Source: Bacteroidales bacterium
GTDB taxonomy: Bacteria; Bacteroidota; Bacteroidia; Bacteroidales; F082
Reading direction: 5' to 3'
NCBI GenBank assembly: GCA_017549805.1
Contig: JAFYNJ010000030.1
Coordinates: 1-54,330, forward strand
Length of the DNA stretch: 54,330 nucleotides
Position numbers and translations under genes: made by a program
Part shown: piece after piece, positions 17,543-25,604 of the stretch
How positions within the stretch are numbered: the stretch's first letter is position 1
How the letters are laid out: each line of letters opens with the position of its first letter
The notes under the pieces: generated by a model
The model's database searches: none
What the model was told of the DNA's origin: nothing
Seen by the model: the letters and a program-made list of their open reading frames with translations, nothing else

Positions 17543-19396
17543 TCAGGTAAACAAGATCTTGACCCGACAGACCTCTGTGTCTTGTTGTGTGTTTTGATCC
17601 GTCTTCACCAACCGAACGCAATAGGTGTTTTCTCCCGTCTGTTCCCGATAGAAACTCAATTTGTCACCTTGATGTGTTTCGGCCACGTAAGCAATATCGA
17701 AACGTTTGATCCGATGCGCTGTGTACCAAGGGATATCCCATAGATCGATCACATGTTCGATGTATTTGATGGAGTTGACGTGCCCGTTGATGTCGATGTC
17801 ATGATAATAGACATCGATGGTGCGGACGAGTTCCGCATTGGGTCCCATCTTAACACGGTCGCCTTTTTCAATAGGGCAAGGCTTGTCAGTTACGATGAAC
17901 TGGTTGATGGCACCGTCTTCGATGGCGAAGATGTCAGCCATCTGGCGTGTCTCGGTGTCAATCATAGCCCATACCGAGCGACCATAGCCATACACCTTGC
18001 CGTCGGTGCCTGTGATGGCGAAGTTACGTTGGGTGAAGTATCGCATGGCTCCCTCGATCCAGGTCTCCACGTTGAAGTGCTCGAGTTGTTCGGGCATTTC
18101 ATCCATCTCAATCGCTAATCTTGACAGCACCCAGGCACGGTGGATGCCTAACAGATGTTTCATGCCGAAACCACGCCCCGTGGCATGGAAGTCGGCGGCA
18201 TTGAGCAGGTTGTTGCCCAAGTGTCCCAGGCAAAGATGTCCCGAGAAGTCGCAGTGGAACGGCTCGGCGGTGAATTCGTATTTTCCTGTCTTTTCCACTT
18301 TTATCTTTTTTCTCTTATCTTTTATCTTCTTAGTAAAAGCCTTCGAATCTCCCCATTCATTATACAACACTCTATGTCCAATCGCTGCCAGTCTCACATC
18401 CAGGCAGGTCTGGCATTGGTCAGGTTTGTCCTTCACACAGGCCTTGTCGGGATAGATGAGGTAGTTTTCACGAAACTCGTTGGGGGTGAGGTTGGGCATG
18501 ATGACATTGGCTCCCACGGCGATGGCCTTTTCGCGTCCCATCGGATCGACGGTCTGGTTAGCTGTGGCCGCCACCATGTTGATCTCCGGCATCATCAAAC
18601 GGAGGATGGCGATCATTTTGAGGGTCAACTCCATACGTTCTTCGGCGGAAGGGATTTGATCTCTGTATTGCCACAGCGGCGTGTCAGGGTGGGGGATGAA
18701 AGGCCCCATGCCGACCATGGCCACATCTTTTTGGCGGAAAAACAGCAGGTCATCCGCAAGGTCGTCCAAAGACTGGAAAGGGAGACCCACCATGACGCCG
18801 GTGCCCGTTTGGTAGCCCAATTTCAACAAAGTATCGATACAGTTCAACCTCGTTTTGAAGTCGTGTTTGGCATCATGCGGATGAATCTTATAATAAAGCT
18901 CTTCGTTGGAGGCCTCAATCCTTAAAAGATAACGGTGAGCGCCAGCTTCAAACCATTCTTTATAAACATCTTCTGTTTGTTCGCCTAAAGATAGCGTGAC
19001 GCCGAGACTCCCGTTGTCAATCTTCTTGATCTCCTTGACCAGATGTGTGATCTTATCAGTGAAGTCTTTGTCAGAACGTTCGCCGCTTTGCAGTGCCACC
19101 GAGCCGTAACCGAGTTCATGAGCCAGTTTGGCACATTCGATCACCTCCTCGTCGCTGAGCTGATACCTCGTGAAGTTCGGGTTCTTGCTTCTCACCCCGC
19201 AATACAGGCAGTATTTTGTGCAGATGTTGCTGTATTCGATCAATCCCCGCAAATGCACATAGTTGTCAAGATGTTGCAGCTTGGTCTGCAACGCCTTGTC
19301 GAACAGCAGCTTCTTGTTGTCGCCTTCGGCTTGAAGCAGTGTTTTGATGTCCTCTTTTTCGAGGAGGGGTTTATTTAGGATTTCGGTGATGGGCAT
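17543..19396 (-). CDS. HydE radical SAM maturase fused to acyl-ACP thioesterase
   Basis: 617 residues from ATG 19396; the upstream GTG at 19429 overlaps the -7 box. Residues 1-365 are a HydE-type radical SAM enzyme. They carry CTKYCLYC (Cys59/63/66), GYGSVALQSGE, and a second cluster-type set CVKDKPDQCQTC. HydE helps build the [FeFe]-hydrogenase H-cluster. Residues about 373-617 are a double hot-dog acyl-ACP thioesterase with the FatA/B-like DINGHVNSIKY motif; such enzymes release fatty acids from ACP. A lysine-rich linker (TKKIKDKRKKIKVEK) joins them, encoded by an AT-rich purine repeat. No hydF, hydG or hydrogenase gene is nearby. The frame is open throughout. A lost stop codon or an assembly error could also create the fusion. 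Confidence 0.88.
   Translation of the reverse strand: MPITEILNKPLLEKEDIKTLLQAEGDNKKLLFDKALQTKLQHLDNYVHLRGLIEYSNICTKYCLYCGVRSKNPNFTRYQLSDEEVIECAKLAHELGYGSVALQSGERSDKDFTDKITHLVKEIKKIDNGSLGVTLSLGEQTEDVYKEWFEAGAHRYLLRIEASNEELYYKIHPHDAKHDFKTRLNCIDTLLKLGYQTGTGVMVGLPFQSLDDLADDLLFFRQKDVAMVGMGPFIPHPDTPLWQYRDQIPSAEERMELTLKMIAILRLMMPEINMVAATANQTVDPMGREKAIAVGANVIMPNLTPNEFRENYLIYPDKACVKDKPDQCQTCLDVRLAAIGHRVLYNEWGDSKAFTKKIKDKRKKIKVEKTGKYEFTAEPFHCDFSGHLCLGHLGNNLLNAADFHATGRGFGMKHLLGIHRAWVLSRLAIEMDEMPEQLEHFNVETWIEGAMRYFTQRNFAITGTDGKVYGYGRSVWAMIDTETRQMADIFAIEDGAINQFIVTDKPCPIEKGDRVKMGPNAELVRTIDVYYHDIDINGHVNSIKYIEHVIDLWDIPWYTAHRIKRFDIAYVAETHQGDKLSFYREQTGENTYCVRLVKTDQNTQQDTEVCRVKILFT
18291..18335. repeat. Polypyrimidine micro-repeat encoding the fusion linker
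   Basis: On the plus strand this is a run of TTTTATCTT/TTATCTT units almost free of purines except A. It encodes, in frame on the minus strand, the Lys-rich linker between the HydE and thioesterase domains. It resembles the other short homopurine/homopyrimidine repeats inside genes of this window. Confidence 0.55.
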
Positions 19397-19410
19397 TTTC
19401 AAATTTTTGG

Positions 19411-19418
19411 CAAAATTA
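19411..19418 (-). promoter_or_regulatory. -7 box of the hydE-thioesterase gene
   Basis: The minus strand reads TAATTTTG, matching TAnnTTTG, 14 bases before the ATG at 19396. This supports 19396 rather than the upstream GTG as the start codon. Confidence 0.5.
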
Positions 19419-19526
19419 GTGTTTTTCACAAAGAGTCTTTATATTTGCAAACGATAATCAATCAATTGTTAAACAAAAATAGAACTGACAAAAAAGAAGA
19501 TAAACTGAATCAGACATAATAACAGA

Positions 19527-19700
19527 TAGCGTTTGTTGCTGTCCTTGAACCTCAATTTCCACATTAGTTCCTGTCATCACAGGATTCTCCTCAAGGGCAA
19601 GTTTACGAAAGCTGTATTTATTACAGCGTGGAATGACTTGTTAGAGGAGAGGGCGTGGAAACCCGAGGTTCAAGCAAGGATTAAGTCCACGCTGTTTTTA
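19527..19700 (+). ncRNA. ssrS: Structured RNA, candidate 6S RNA
   Basis: The 342-bp gap before 19739 holds a long rod-like fold. Pairs are CTTGAACCTC (19544-19553) with GAGGTTCAAG (19665-19674), TTTCCAC (19556-19562) with GTGGAAA (19655-19661), CTCCTC (19577-19582) with GAGGAG (19644-19649), CAAGT with ACTTG, and an apical GCTGTA/TACAGC hairpin (19611-19627). AGCGT (near 19528) can pair with ACGCT (near 19689), closing the base. A T-run follows on the plus strand. A closing stem, a large asymmetric internal bubble and an apical stem in about 175 nt are the layout of 6S RNA, which binds the RNA polymerase holoenzyme. A Bacteroidales-specific RNA class is the alternative. Confidence 0.55.
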
Positions 19701-19738
19701 TTGATATGAATATGTTTAATGCAAAATAAAACAATAAT

Positions 19739-20785
19739 ATGAAAGCTTTAGTTTGTGAATTATGCGGAAGCAACGATGTCGTGAAACAAGATGGACTGTA
19801 TGTCTGTCAAAACTGTGGGACAAAGTACACGGTAGAAGAAGCGAAAAAGATGATGATCGAAGGGACGGTTGATGTTCAAGGAACCGTTAAAGTCGATATA
19901 TCTGAAGAATTGAAAAACTTGTATGAAATTGCGAGAAGGGCAAAAGACACAGATAATAGTGAAAACGCTTTAAAATACTACGATATGATATTGGTCAAGG
20001 ATCCGAGTAGTTGGGAAGCCAATTTCTATGTTGTCTATTTTAGGGCAATGTCATGTAAAATTGCTGAGATTCGGAGTGCTGCTACCTCTGTTTCAAATTG
20101 TCTTAATACGGTTTTTGAGTTGGTAAAAAGCACAATTAAGGATTTCGACCAACAAACAAAAATTGTTTCGGAGATTTATTCAAGGTGTTTGATAATAGCT
20201 AATATGCTGAGTGGTGCGGCTGAAAGTCACTATAATGGCATAGATGTTTCAATTCGATCTAATTATGTTCAAGAGTATGTTAACAACGCGGCAGCTTCTG
20301 CAGATATAATGTATATTCTAGGCAATGTATTAGAAAAGAGTTTTGAAGGGAAGTTTGGTGTTGTATCTGCAAATGCATGGGAGGATGGTATAAAAATCCA
20401 TAACAGTTATCTTAAATACTTACAAGATAAAGATGCCAATATAAAAATTATGACATCATATGGGGAGAGAATAAAAAAGTATAATTCATCCTATAACCTT
20501 CCCGCGTTTAAAACCTCAAATGGTTGTTATGTTGCCACTGCGATTTACGGCTCATACAACTGTCCTGAAGTATGGACGCTTCGCCGTTTCCGAGACAACA
20601 CTTTGGACACAACGTGGTATGGACGAGCCTTTATCAAAACCTATTATACCATCAGTCCAACGTTGGTGAAATGGTTTGGCGAAACGCGGTGGTTTAAGAA
20701 AATGTGGAGAAAGCCTTTGGATAGAATGGTTTCTTCGCTACAAAGGAAAGGCGTGGAATCAACGCCGTATCAGGATAAGTACTAA
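19739..20785 (+). CDS. Zinc-ribbon protein with CFI-box C-terminal domain
   Basis: 348 residues. The N-terminal zinc ribbon (CELCGSND...CQNCGTKYT, Cys6/9 and Cys23/26) precedes a helical, TPR-like middle (about 55-245). The C-terminal region GCYVATAIYGSYNCPEVWTL with RRFRDNTL and YYTISP matches the CFI-box-CTERM domain. The function is unknown; members often have an N-terminal TFIIB-like ribbon. The coding sequence is markedly AT-rich compared with flanking genes, suggesting acquisition. No clear TAnnTTTG box was seen in front of it. Confidence 0.75.
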   Translation: MKALVCELCGSNDVVKQDGLYVCQNCGTKYTVEEAKKMMIEGTVDVQGTVKVDISEELKNLYEIARRAKDTDNSENALKYYDMILVKDPSSWEANFYVVYFRAMSCKIAEIRSAATSVSNCLNTVFELVKSTIKDFDQQTKIVSEIYSRCLIIANMLSGAAESHYNGIDVSIRSNYVQEYVNNAAASADIMYILGNVLEKSFEGKFGVVSANAWEDGIKIHNSYLKYLQDKDANIKIMTSYGERIKKYNSSYNLPAFKTSNGCYVATAIYGSYNCPEVWTLRRFRDNTLDTTWYGRAFIKTYYTISPTLVKWFGETRWFKKMWRKPLDRMVSSLQRKGVESTPYQDKY

Positions 20786-21231
20786 ACTTCCATCAACTCC
20801 TTTCCCAAAGCATGTAATGTTTCCTTGATCAGCAAAAGCCTTTCGGCACTGGGTTTCTTGATGCCGTAGATATATTTTGAAAGAAGGCTCTTGTTAATGC
20901 CCATTTGTCGGGCGATTTCGGAAATGTTGAGTTGGGGGAATCGCTTGAATATGCCGGCCACTTCATTCTGCGCGTTAGGTTCTTCGGTGATGAAAAAACT
21001 GGAGATGTGAATGTCTTCATCCAACGCTTTCCAACGCAAAGCTGTTCCGTGGTGCGTGATGACGAAAGCGTTCCTGTTTTCATCCGAGGCTTCCTTTAAT
21101 ACGGGAAAAGCCTCCAAAGGACGACTATATGCTTTGTCGCTGCTCGACAGCATATAGATCCTTTCGTTTTCAAACCAGACTCTTTTGATGGTTTCTGCCT
21201 TGTCTGGCGTTAGTCGTAATGTTGGTTCCAT
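20782..21231 (-). CDS. DUF2442/HTH protein, candidate antitoxin
   Basis: 149 residues. The N-terminal 75 residues (LRLTPDKAETIKRVWFENERIYML) resemble DUF2442. The C-terminal part is an XRE-like HTH (ISEIARQMGINKSLLSKYI, then GIKKPSAE and LHALGKEL). It overlaps the DUF4160 gene by 22 bp, so the two are translationally coupled. DUF4160/DUF2442 pairs are common in bacteria and are suspected toxin-antitoxin modules; that role is not demonstrated. Its stop overlaps the 3' end of the CFI-box gene by 4 bp on the opposite strand. Confidence 0.75.
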   Translation of the reverse strand: MEPTLRLTPDKAETIKRVWFENERIYMLSSSDKAYSRPLEAFPVLKEASDENRNAFVITHHGTALRWKALDEDIHISSFFITEEPNAQNEVAGIFKRFPQLNISEIARQMGINKSLLSKYIYGIKKPSAERLLLIKETLHALGKELMEV

Positions 21232-21443
21232 GTCTCGACGATTTCTGCCTTGTACATTTTGACGAGTTTTAAGGCTCTCTTTACGTCTTGTTCCTTGAGA
21301 CCATGGTTGTAAACTAGTTTTACTTCAGGTTCAACGGCGATTTTAGCTTCGTCGTCATCCCGTTCCACGTGGACGTGGATGGGTGGATGGTCATCAGAAT
21401 AAAAGAAGAATCGGAGACCGAATAACTCAAATACAGTAGGCAT
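21210..21443 (-). CDS. DUF4160 domain protein, candidate toxin partner
   Basis: 77 residues from ATG 21443; the TTG eight codons earlier lies inside the promoter. The motif FELFGLRFFFYSDDHPPIHV followed by HVERDDDEAKI is diagnostic of DUF4160. It is the first gene of a two-gene unit with the DUF2442/HTH protein. The His-rich PPIHVHV segment could bind a metal or nucleic acid; no activity is established. Confidence 0.82.
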   Translation of the reverse strand: MPTVFELFGLRFFFYSDDHPPIHVHVERDDDEAKIAVEPEVKLVYNHGLKEQDVKRALKLVKMYKAEIVETWNQHYD

Positions 21444-21463
21444 AGTTTTCTTTGTTTTACGAT

Positions 21464-21472
21464 GCAAAGATA
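21464..21472 (-). promoter_or_regulatory. -7 box of the DUF4160-DUF2442 unit
   Basis: The minus strand reads TATCTTTGC, 20 bases before ATG 21443. A run of TTTATCCC/GGGATAAA around 21473-21489 forms a short inverted repeat at the expected place for an operator. Confidence 0.5.
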
Positions 21473-21566
21473 GGGATAAATTTTTATCCCTGCAATAATT
21501 TTTTCAACTTTTTTTGTTTACCCTTGTTCTCAATGGCTAAAAATGTCTGTATATCAAAAAAAAGTC

Positions 21567-21575
21567 TATCTTTGC
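21567..21575 (+). promoter_or_regulatory. -7 box of the etfBA-acyl-CoA dehydrogenase operon
   Basis: TATCTTTGC, 31 bases before the etfB ATG, matches TAnnTTTGC. Confidence 0.55.
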
Positions 21576-21606
21576 CGCCGAATTTGAAAACGAGATTTTA
21601 TTTTTT

Positions 21607-22494
21607 ATGACAAAAGCATTGAAAATCGTGGTGCTTGCCAAGCAAGTGCCCGATACTAGAAATGTGGGTAAAGACGCCATGACGCCGGAAGGCACCGTGA
21701 ATCGCGCCGCTTTGCCCGCTATCTTCAATCCCGAAGATTTGAATGCCCTTGAACAGGCCTTGCGTCTCAAGGAACAGAATCCCGGCAGCACCGTCGGTCT
21801 GCTTACCATGGGCCCGCCCCGCGCAGGTGAAATCATCCGTCAAGGCCTCTTCCGTGGTGCCGACACAGGCTGGTTGCTGACCGATAGACTCTTTGCAGGT
21901 GCCGATACCTTAGCTACCTCATACGCACTGGCCACTGCCATTAAAAAGATTGGTGACGTGGATATTGTCATTGGAGGCCGTCAGGCCATCGATGGCGACA
22001 CCGCCCAAGTAGGTCCGCAAGTGGCGCAGAAACTGGGCCTCAACCAAGTGACATACGCCGAGGAAATCCTCAAGATAGAGAATAACATCGCCACCATCCG
22101 CCGCCACATTGACGGTGGCGTGGAGACTGTGGAAGTGCCGCTGCCTTGCGTCATCACCGTGAATGGTAGCGCAGCGCCTTGCCGTCCCTGCAACGCCAAA
22201 CTGGTGATGAAATACAAGTACGCCATGTGCCCGATGGAAGTTGAGAGTGGAGAGGTGAGAGGTGAGAGGTGGACTCAATTAAGCACGGAGCGTCCTTACT
22301 TGAAGCTGAACCAGTGGAGCGTGGCCGACGTGGATGGCGACCCCAACCAGTGCGGCCTCTCAGGTAGCCCCACCAAGGTGAAAACTGTGCAGAACATCGT
22401 CTTCCAGGCCAAGGAGAGCAAGACCCTCACCGCCAGCGACGCCGATGTGGAAGGCTTGATTAAAGAATTGTTGGACGAAAAGATTATCGGATAA
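21607..22494 (+). CDS. etfB: Electron transfer flavoprotein beta subunit (FixA)
   Basis: 295 residues. It has the ETF beta pattern KIVVLAKQVPDT at the N-terminus, DVDIVIGGRQAIDGDTAQVGP in the middle and the CRPCNAK segment. With EtfA it forms the soluble FAD/AMP flavoprotein that takes electrons from acyl-CoA dehydrogenase. Residues about 213-230 (EVESGEVRGERW) are encoded by a GAGGTGA-type repeat and look like an in-frame insertion. The gene is first in a tight operon: its stop shares a base with the etfA ATG. Confidence 0.95.
   Translation: MTKALKIVVLAKQVPDTRNVGKDAMTPEGTVNRAALPAIFNPEDLNALEQALRLKEQNPGSTVGLLTMGPPRAGEIIRQGLFRGADTGWLLTDRLFAGADTLATSYALATAIKKIGDVDIVIGGRQAIDGDTAQVGPQVAQKLGLNQVTYAEEILKIENNIATIRRHIDGGVETVEVPLPCVITVNGSAAPCRPCNAKLVMKYKYAMCPMEVESGEVRGERWTQLSTERPYLKLNQWSVADVDGDPNQCGLSGSPTKVKTVQNIVFQAKESKTLTASDADVEGLIKELLDEKIIG
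22247..22277. repeat. GAGGTGA repeat inside etfB
   Basis: A purine-rich tandem repeat (GAGAGTGGAGAGGTGAGAGG and on) shares about 20 identical bases with the repeat after the AI-2E gene at 17484. It keeps the reading frame of etfB. Confidence 0.65.
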
Positions 22495-23516
22495 TGAACA
22501 ACGTTTTCGTATATATCGAGACCGAAGGCACCCAAGTGGCCGAAGTCTCACAGGAGTTGCTCACCAAAGGGCGTAAACTGGCCGACCAGCTGGGCGTGGA
22601 ATTGCACGCCGTCGTGGCTGGCACGGGCATCAAGGGCAAGGTGGAAGATCAGATTCTGCCTTACGGTGTGGATAAACTCTTCGCTTTCGACGGCGAAGGG
22701 CTGTTCCCCTACACCTCCGCACCGCACACCGATATTCTCGTCAACCTCTTCAAGGAAGAACAGCCGCAGATTTGCCTGATGGGCGCCACCGTCATCGGTC
22801 GCGACCTCGGCCCGCGCGTCAGCTCGTCGCTGACCAGCGGCCTCACCGCCGACTGCACCCAACTTGAGATTGGTGATTTCGACGACATCAAGACGAAGAA
22901 ACACTACGACAACCTGCTGTATCAAATTCGTCCCGCTTTCGGCGGCAACATCGTGGCGACCATCGTCAACCCCGACCACCGTCCGCAGATGGCTACCGTC
23001 CGCTCGGGCGTGATGCAGAAGGCTATTTATGAAGGCAAGGCCAAGAACGAAGTTGTCTATCCTGAAGTGAGCAAATATGTCTCTCCAATGGCTTACGTGG
23101 TAAAGGTCCTTGACCACCATGTGGAGGCCGCCAAACATAACCTGAAAGGCTCGCCCATCGTGGTGGCTGGTGGCTATGGCATGGGTTCTAAGGAAGGCTT
23201 CGACATGCTGTTCGAACTCGCCAAGGTGCTTCACGGCGAAGTCGGTGCCTCGCGTGCCGCCGTCGACGCTGGCTTCTGTGACACCGACCGCCAGATTGGT
23301 CAGACGGGCGTCACCGTGCACCCTAAGGTGTACATCGCCTGCGGCATTAGCGGCCAGATTCAGCACATCGCCGGTATGCAGGACTCCAAAATCATCATCT
23401 CGGTGAACAGCGATCCCGATGCTCCGATCAACAGGATTGCGGATTATGTCATCGTGGGCACCGTTGAGGAAGTCGTCCCGAAACTGATTAAGTATTACAA
23501 ACAAAACTCGAAGTAA
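22494..23516 (+). CDS. etfA: Electron transfer flavoprotein alpha subunit (FixB)
   Basis: 340 residues. The C-terminal FAD-binding domain is clear: GASRAAVDAGFC, QIGQTGVTVHPKVYIACGIS, GQIQHIAGM and SVNSDPDAPINRIADY. The N-terminal half is the Rossmann-like ETF domain. Partner of EtfB; carries FAD and passes electrons between the dehydrogenase encoded next and a quinone or ferredoxin-linked acceptor. Bifurcating and non-bifurcating types cannot be separated by eye. The stop is 2 bp before the acyl-CoA dehydrogenase ATG. Confidence 0.95.
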   Translation: MNNVFVYIETEGTQVAEVSQELLTKGRKLADQLGVELHAVVAGTGIKGKVEDQILPYGVDKLFAFDGEGLFPYTSAPHTDILVNLFKEEQPQICLMGATVIGRDLGPRVSSSLTSGLTADCTQLEIGDFDDIKTKKHYDNLLYQIRPAFGGNIVATIVNPDHRPQMATVRSGVMQKAIYEGKAKNEVVYPEVSKYVSPMAYVVKVLDHHVEAAKHNLKGSPIVVAGGYGMGSKEGFDMLFELAKVLHGEVGASRAAVDAGFCDTDRQIGQTGVTVHPKVYIACGISGQIQHIAGMQDSKIIISVNSDPDAPINRIADYVIVGTVEEVVPKLIKYYKQNSK

Positions 23517-23518
23517 TC

Positions 23519-25246
23519 ATGGCAAACTATTATAACGACAATCCGAACCTCGATTTCTATCTTGACCACCCGCTGATGAAGCGCATCGTCGAGCTGAAGG
23601 AACGCAATTTCGCTGACAAGGATACTTACGCTGATGCCCCCGTCGATTATGAAGACGCGATGGAGAACTACCGCCGTGTGTTGGACATCACGGGTGACAT
23701 CACCGCCAATATCATCGAGCCCAACTCCGAATCAGTTGACCTCGAAGGTCCGCATTTGGAAAACAACCGCATGATCTATGCCTCCAAGACTGTGGAGAAC
23801 ATCGATGCCTGCACCAAAGGCGGCCTCTGGGGTGTTTCCATGCCGCGTCGTTATGGCGGTTTGAACCTGCCCATCACCGTTTTTTCTATGTTGAGCGAGA
23901 TGGTTGCCTCCGCAGATGCCGGTTTTCAGAATATCTGGTCGTTGCAGTCGTGCATCGACACCTTGTATGAGTTCGGCAACGAGGAGCAGCGCAAGAAATA
24001 CATCCCTCGTGTTTGTGCCGGCGAGACCATGTCGATGGACCTCACCGAACCCGATGCCGGTTCCGACCTGCAGAGCGTGATGCTGAAAGCCACCTATAGT
24101 GAAAAAGACGGCTGCTGGCTTTTGAATGGCGTGAAGCGTTTCATCACCAATGGTGACTCCGACATTCATTTGGTGTTGGCCCGTTCCGAAGAAGGTACTA
24201 AGGACGGTCGTGGCCTGTCGATGTTCATTTACGACAAGCGCCAGGGTGGTGTCAATGTGCGCCACATTGAGCATAAGCTCGGTATCCACGGCTCGCCAAC
24301 CTGCGAGTTGACCTACAAGAACGCCAAGGCTGAACTTTGTGGTGAGACCCGTATGGGCTTGATCCGTTACGTCATGGCCTTGATGAACAGCGCCCGTTTG
24401 GGCATCGCTGCCCAGTCCGTAGGTCTCGGTCAAGAAGCATACAATGAGGCTTTGAGATATGCTGGTGAGCGTCAGCAGTTCCACAAGCCGATCATCGAAT
24501 TCCCGGCTGTTTACGACATGCTCTCCCGCATGAAGGCCAAGATCGATGCTGGTCGTTCGCTGCTGTACATGACCGCCCGCTATGTGGATATCTACAAGTG
24601 CTTGGAAGATATCCAGCGCGAGCGTCCGCTGACGCCTGAAGAGCGTGCCGAGTGCAAGAAGTACTCGCGTTTGGCTGATGCTTTCACGCCTTTGGCCAAG
24701 GGCATGAACTCCGAGTATGCTAACCAGAACGCCTACGATGCCATCAGCATCCACGGTGGCTCCGGCTTCATTATGGAGTACAAGTGCCAGCGCCTCTACC
24801 GTGACGCCCGTATCTTTTCCATCTACGAAGGCACGACGCAGTTGCAGGTGGTGGCCGCCATCCGTTACATTACCAACGGTACTTACCTCGGCATTATGAA
24901 GGAAATGCTTGAAAACCAAGTTTCTGAGGACTTGAAGCCCTTGCAGAATACAGTGCGCACGTTGGTTGAGCTCTACGAACAGAGCATCAATTACGTGAAA
25001 GGCGCCAATAACCAAGAGGTCACCGACTTCTTGGCCCGCCGTCTTTACGACATGACCGGCGACATCATGATGTCGTTGCTCATCCTCGACGACGCCACCC
25101 GCGCCCCGCATCTCTTCATTCGTTCGGCCAACGTTTACGTCCACGCCGCCGAGGAAGACGTCATCGGCAAGAGCGTCTATGTGAAGAACTTCATCGAGGA
25201 AGACTTGGTGAACTTCAGGGCGAAGGCTCAGGAAGTGGCGGAGTAA
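23519..25246 (+). CDS. Acyl-CoA dehydrogenase with C-terminal extension
   Basis: 575 residues, against about 380 for the basic family. Residues about 85-455 hold the FAD-binding fold: TEPDAGSDLQ, NGVKRFITNG, SARLGIAAQSVGLGQEAY and IHGGSGF. The segment IFSIYEGTTQLQ near residue 440 contains the expected catalytic Glu. A 120-residue helical C-terminal extension follows, as in long ACAD forms. Alpha,beta-oxidation of a short acyl-CoA (or the reverse, crotonyl-CoA reduction) using EtfBA is likely from the operon; the substrate is inferred. A strong hairpin terminator follows. Confidence 0.92.
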   Translation: MANYYNDNPNLDFYLDHPLMKRIVELKERNFADKDTYADAPVDYEDAMENYRRVLDITGDITANIIEPNSESVDLEGPHLENNRMIYASKTVENIDACTKGGLWGVSMPRRYGGLNLPITVFSMLSEMVASADAGFQNIWSLQSCIDTLYEFGNEEQRKKYIPRVCAGETMSMDLTEPDAGSDLQSVMLKATYSEKDGCWLLNGVKRFITNGDSDIHLVLARSEEGTKDGRGLSMFIYDKRQGGVNVRHIEHKLGIHGSPTCELTYKNAKAELCGETRMGLIRYVMALMNSARLGIAAQSVGLGQEAYNEALRYAGERQQFHKPIIEFPAVYDMLSRMKAKIDAGRSLLYMTARYVDIYKCLEDIQRERPLTPEERAECKKYSRLADAFTPLAKGMNSEYANQNAYDAISIHGGSGFIMEYKCQRLYRDARIFSIYEGTTQLQVVAAIRYITNGTYLGIMKEMLENQVSEDLKPLQNTVRTLVELYEQSINYVKGANNQEVTDFLARRLYDMTGDIMMSLLILDDATRAPHLFIRSANVYVHAAEEDVIGKSVYVKNFIEEDLVNFRAKAQEVAE

Positions 25247-25266
25247 ATCTTAACTCATTGACATGC

Positions 25267-25306
25267 ATCAAGACGCGGCCTCCCTTGGGTCGCGTCTTGA
25301 TTTTTA
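25267..25306 (+). terminator. Intrinsic terminator of the etf operon
   Basis: A perfect 11-bp stem (ATCAAGACGCG 25267-25277 with CGCGTCTTGAT 25291-25301) is followed by TTTTATT. It lies 20 bp after the dehydrogenase stop. Confidence 0.9.
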
Positions 25307-25319
25307 TTCAAATAATATT

Positions 25320-25328
25320 TATCTTTGC
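25320..25328 (+). promoter_or_regulatory. -7 box of the DUF2007 gene
   Basis: TATCTTTGC just after the terminator, 18 bases before ATG 25347. Confidence 0.55.
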
Positions 25329-25346
25329 CTCCAAAACCCTATCACC

Positions 25347-25589
25347 ATGGAACACGAACTCAAAAGAATTTACTCAGGCTCGCTCGTCAATGCTGAATTC
25401 ATCGGAAGCGTCCTTGAACAGAACGACATCCAGTTCCTCATCCGCAACTATCAGGAAGAAAGCCTCGTGGCCGGTTGGGCGGCTAACACGATCAAAGGCG
25501 ACGCGTCGGTGTTTGTCTTCGACAAGGACTACGACCGCGCCATGCTGCTTTTGGATGAAATCAATGATTCAGAGATGGAAGAAGAATAA
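25347..25589 (+). CDS. DUF2007-like small protein
   Basis: 80 residues from ATG 25347; the longer frame from 25263 would run through the terminator and promoter. The pattern LKRIYSGSLVNAEFIGSVLE ... IKGDASVFVFDKDYDRAMLL is that of the DUF2007 (putative signal transducing) family, small ferredoxin-like folds of unknown role. It is a single-gene unit and converges on the lipoprotein gene at 25605. Confidence 0.75.
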   Translation: MEHELKRIYSGSLVNAEFIGSVLEQNDIQFLIRNYQEESLVAGWAANTIKGDASVFVFDKDYDRAMLLLDEINDSEMEEE

Positions 25590-25604
25590 AAGCAACTCCC
25601 AGGG

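Noticed and set aside
19430-19738. Small protein gene in the gap before the CFI-box gene
   Set aside because: No open frame with an RBS; long-range base pairing dominates, so an RNA gene was preferred.
22548-23504. 318-codon open frame antisense to etfA
   Set aside because: Shadow of a strongly conserved gene in GC-rich codons.
23732-25144. 470-codon open frame antisense to the acyl-CoA dehydrogenase
   Set aside because: It is a codon-bias shadow of a clear gene; no family resemblance, promoter or RBS.
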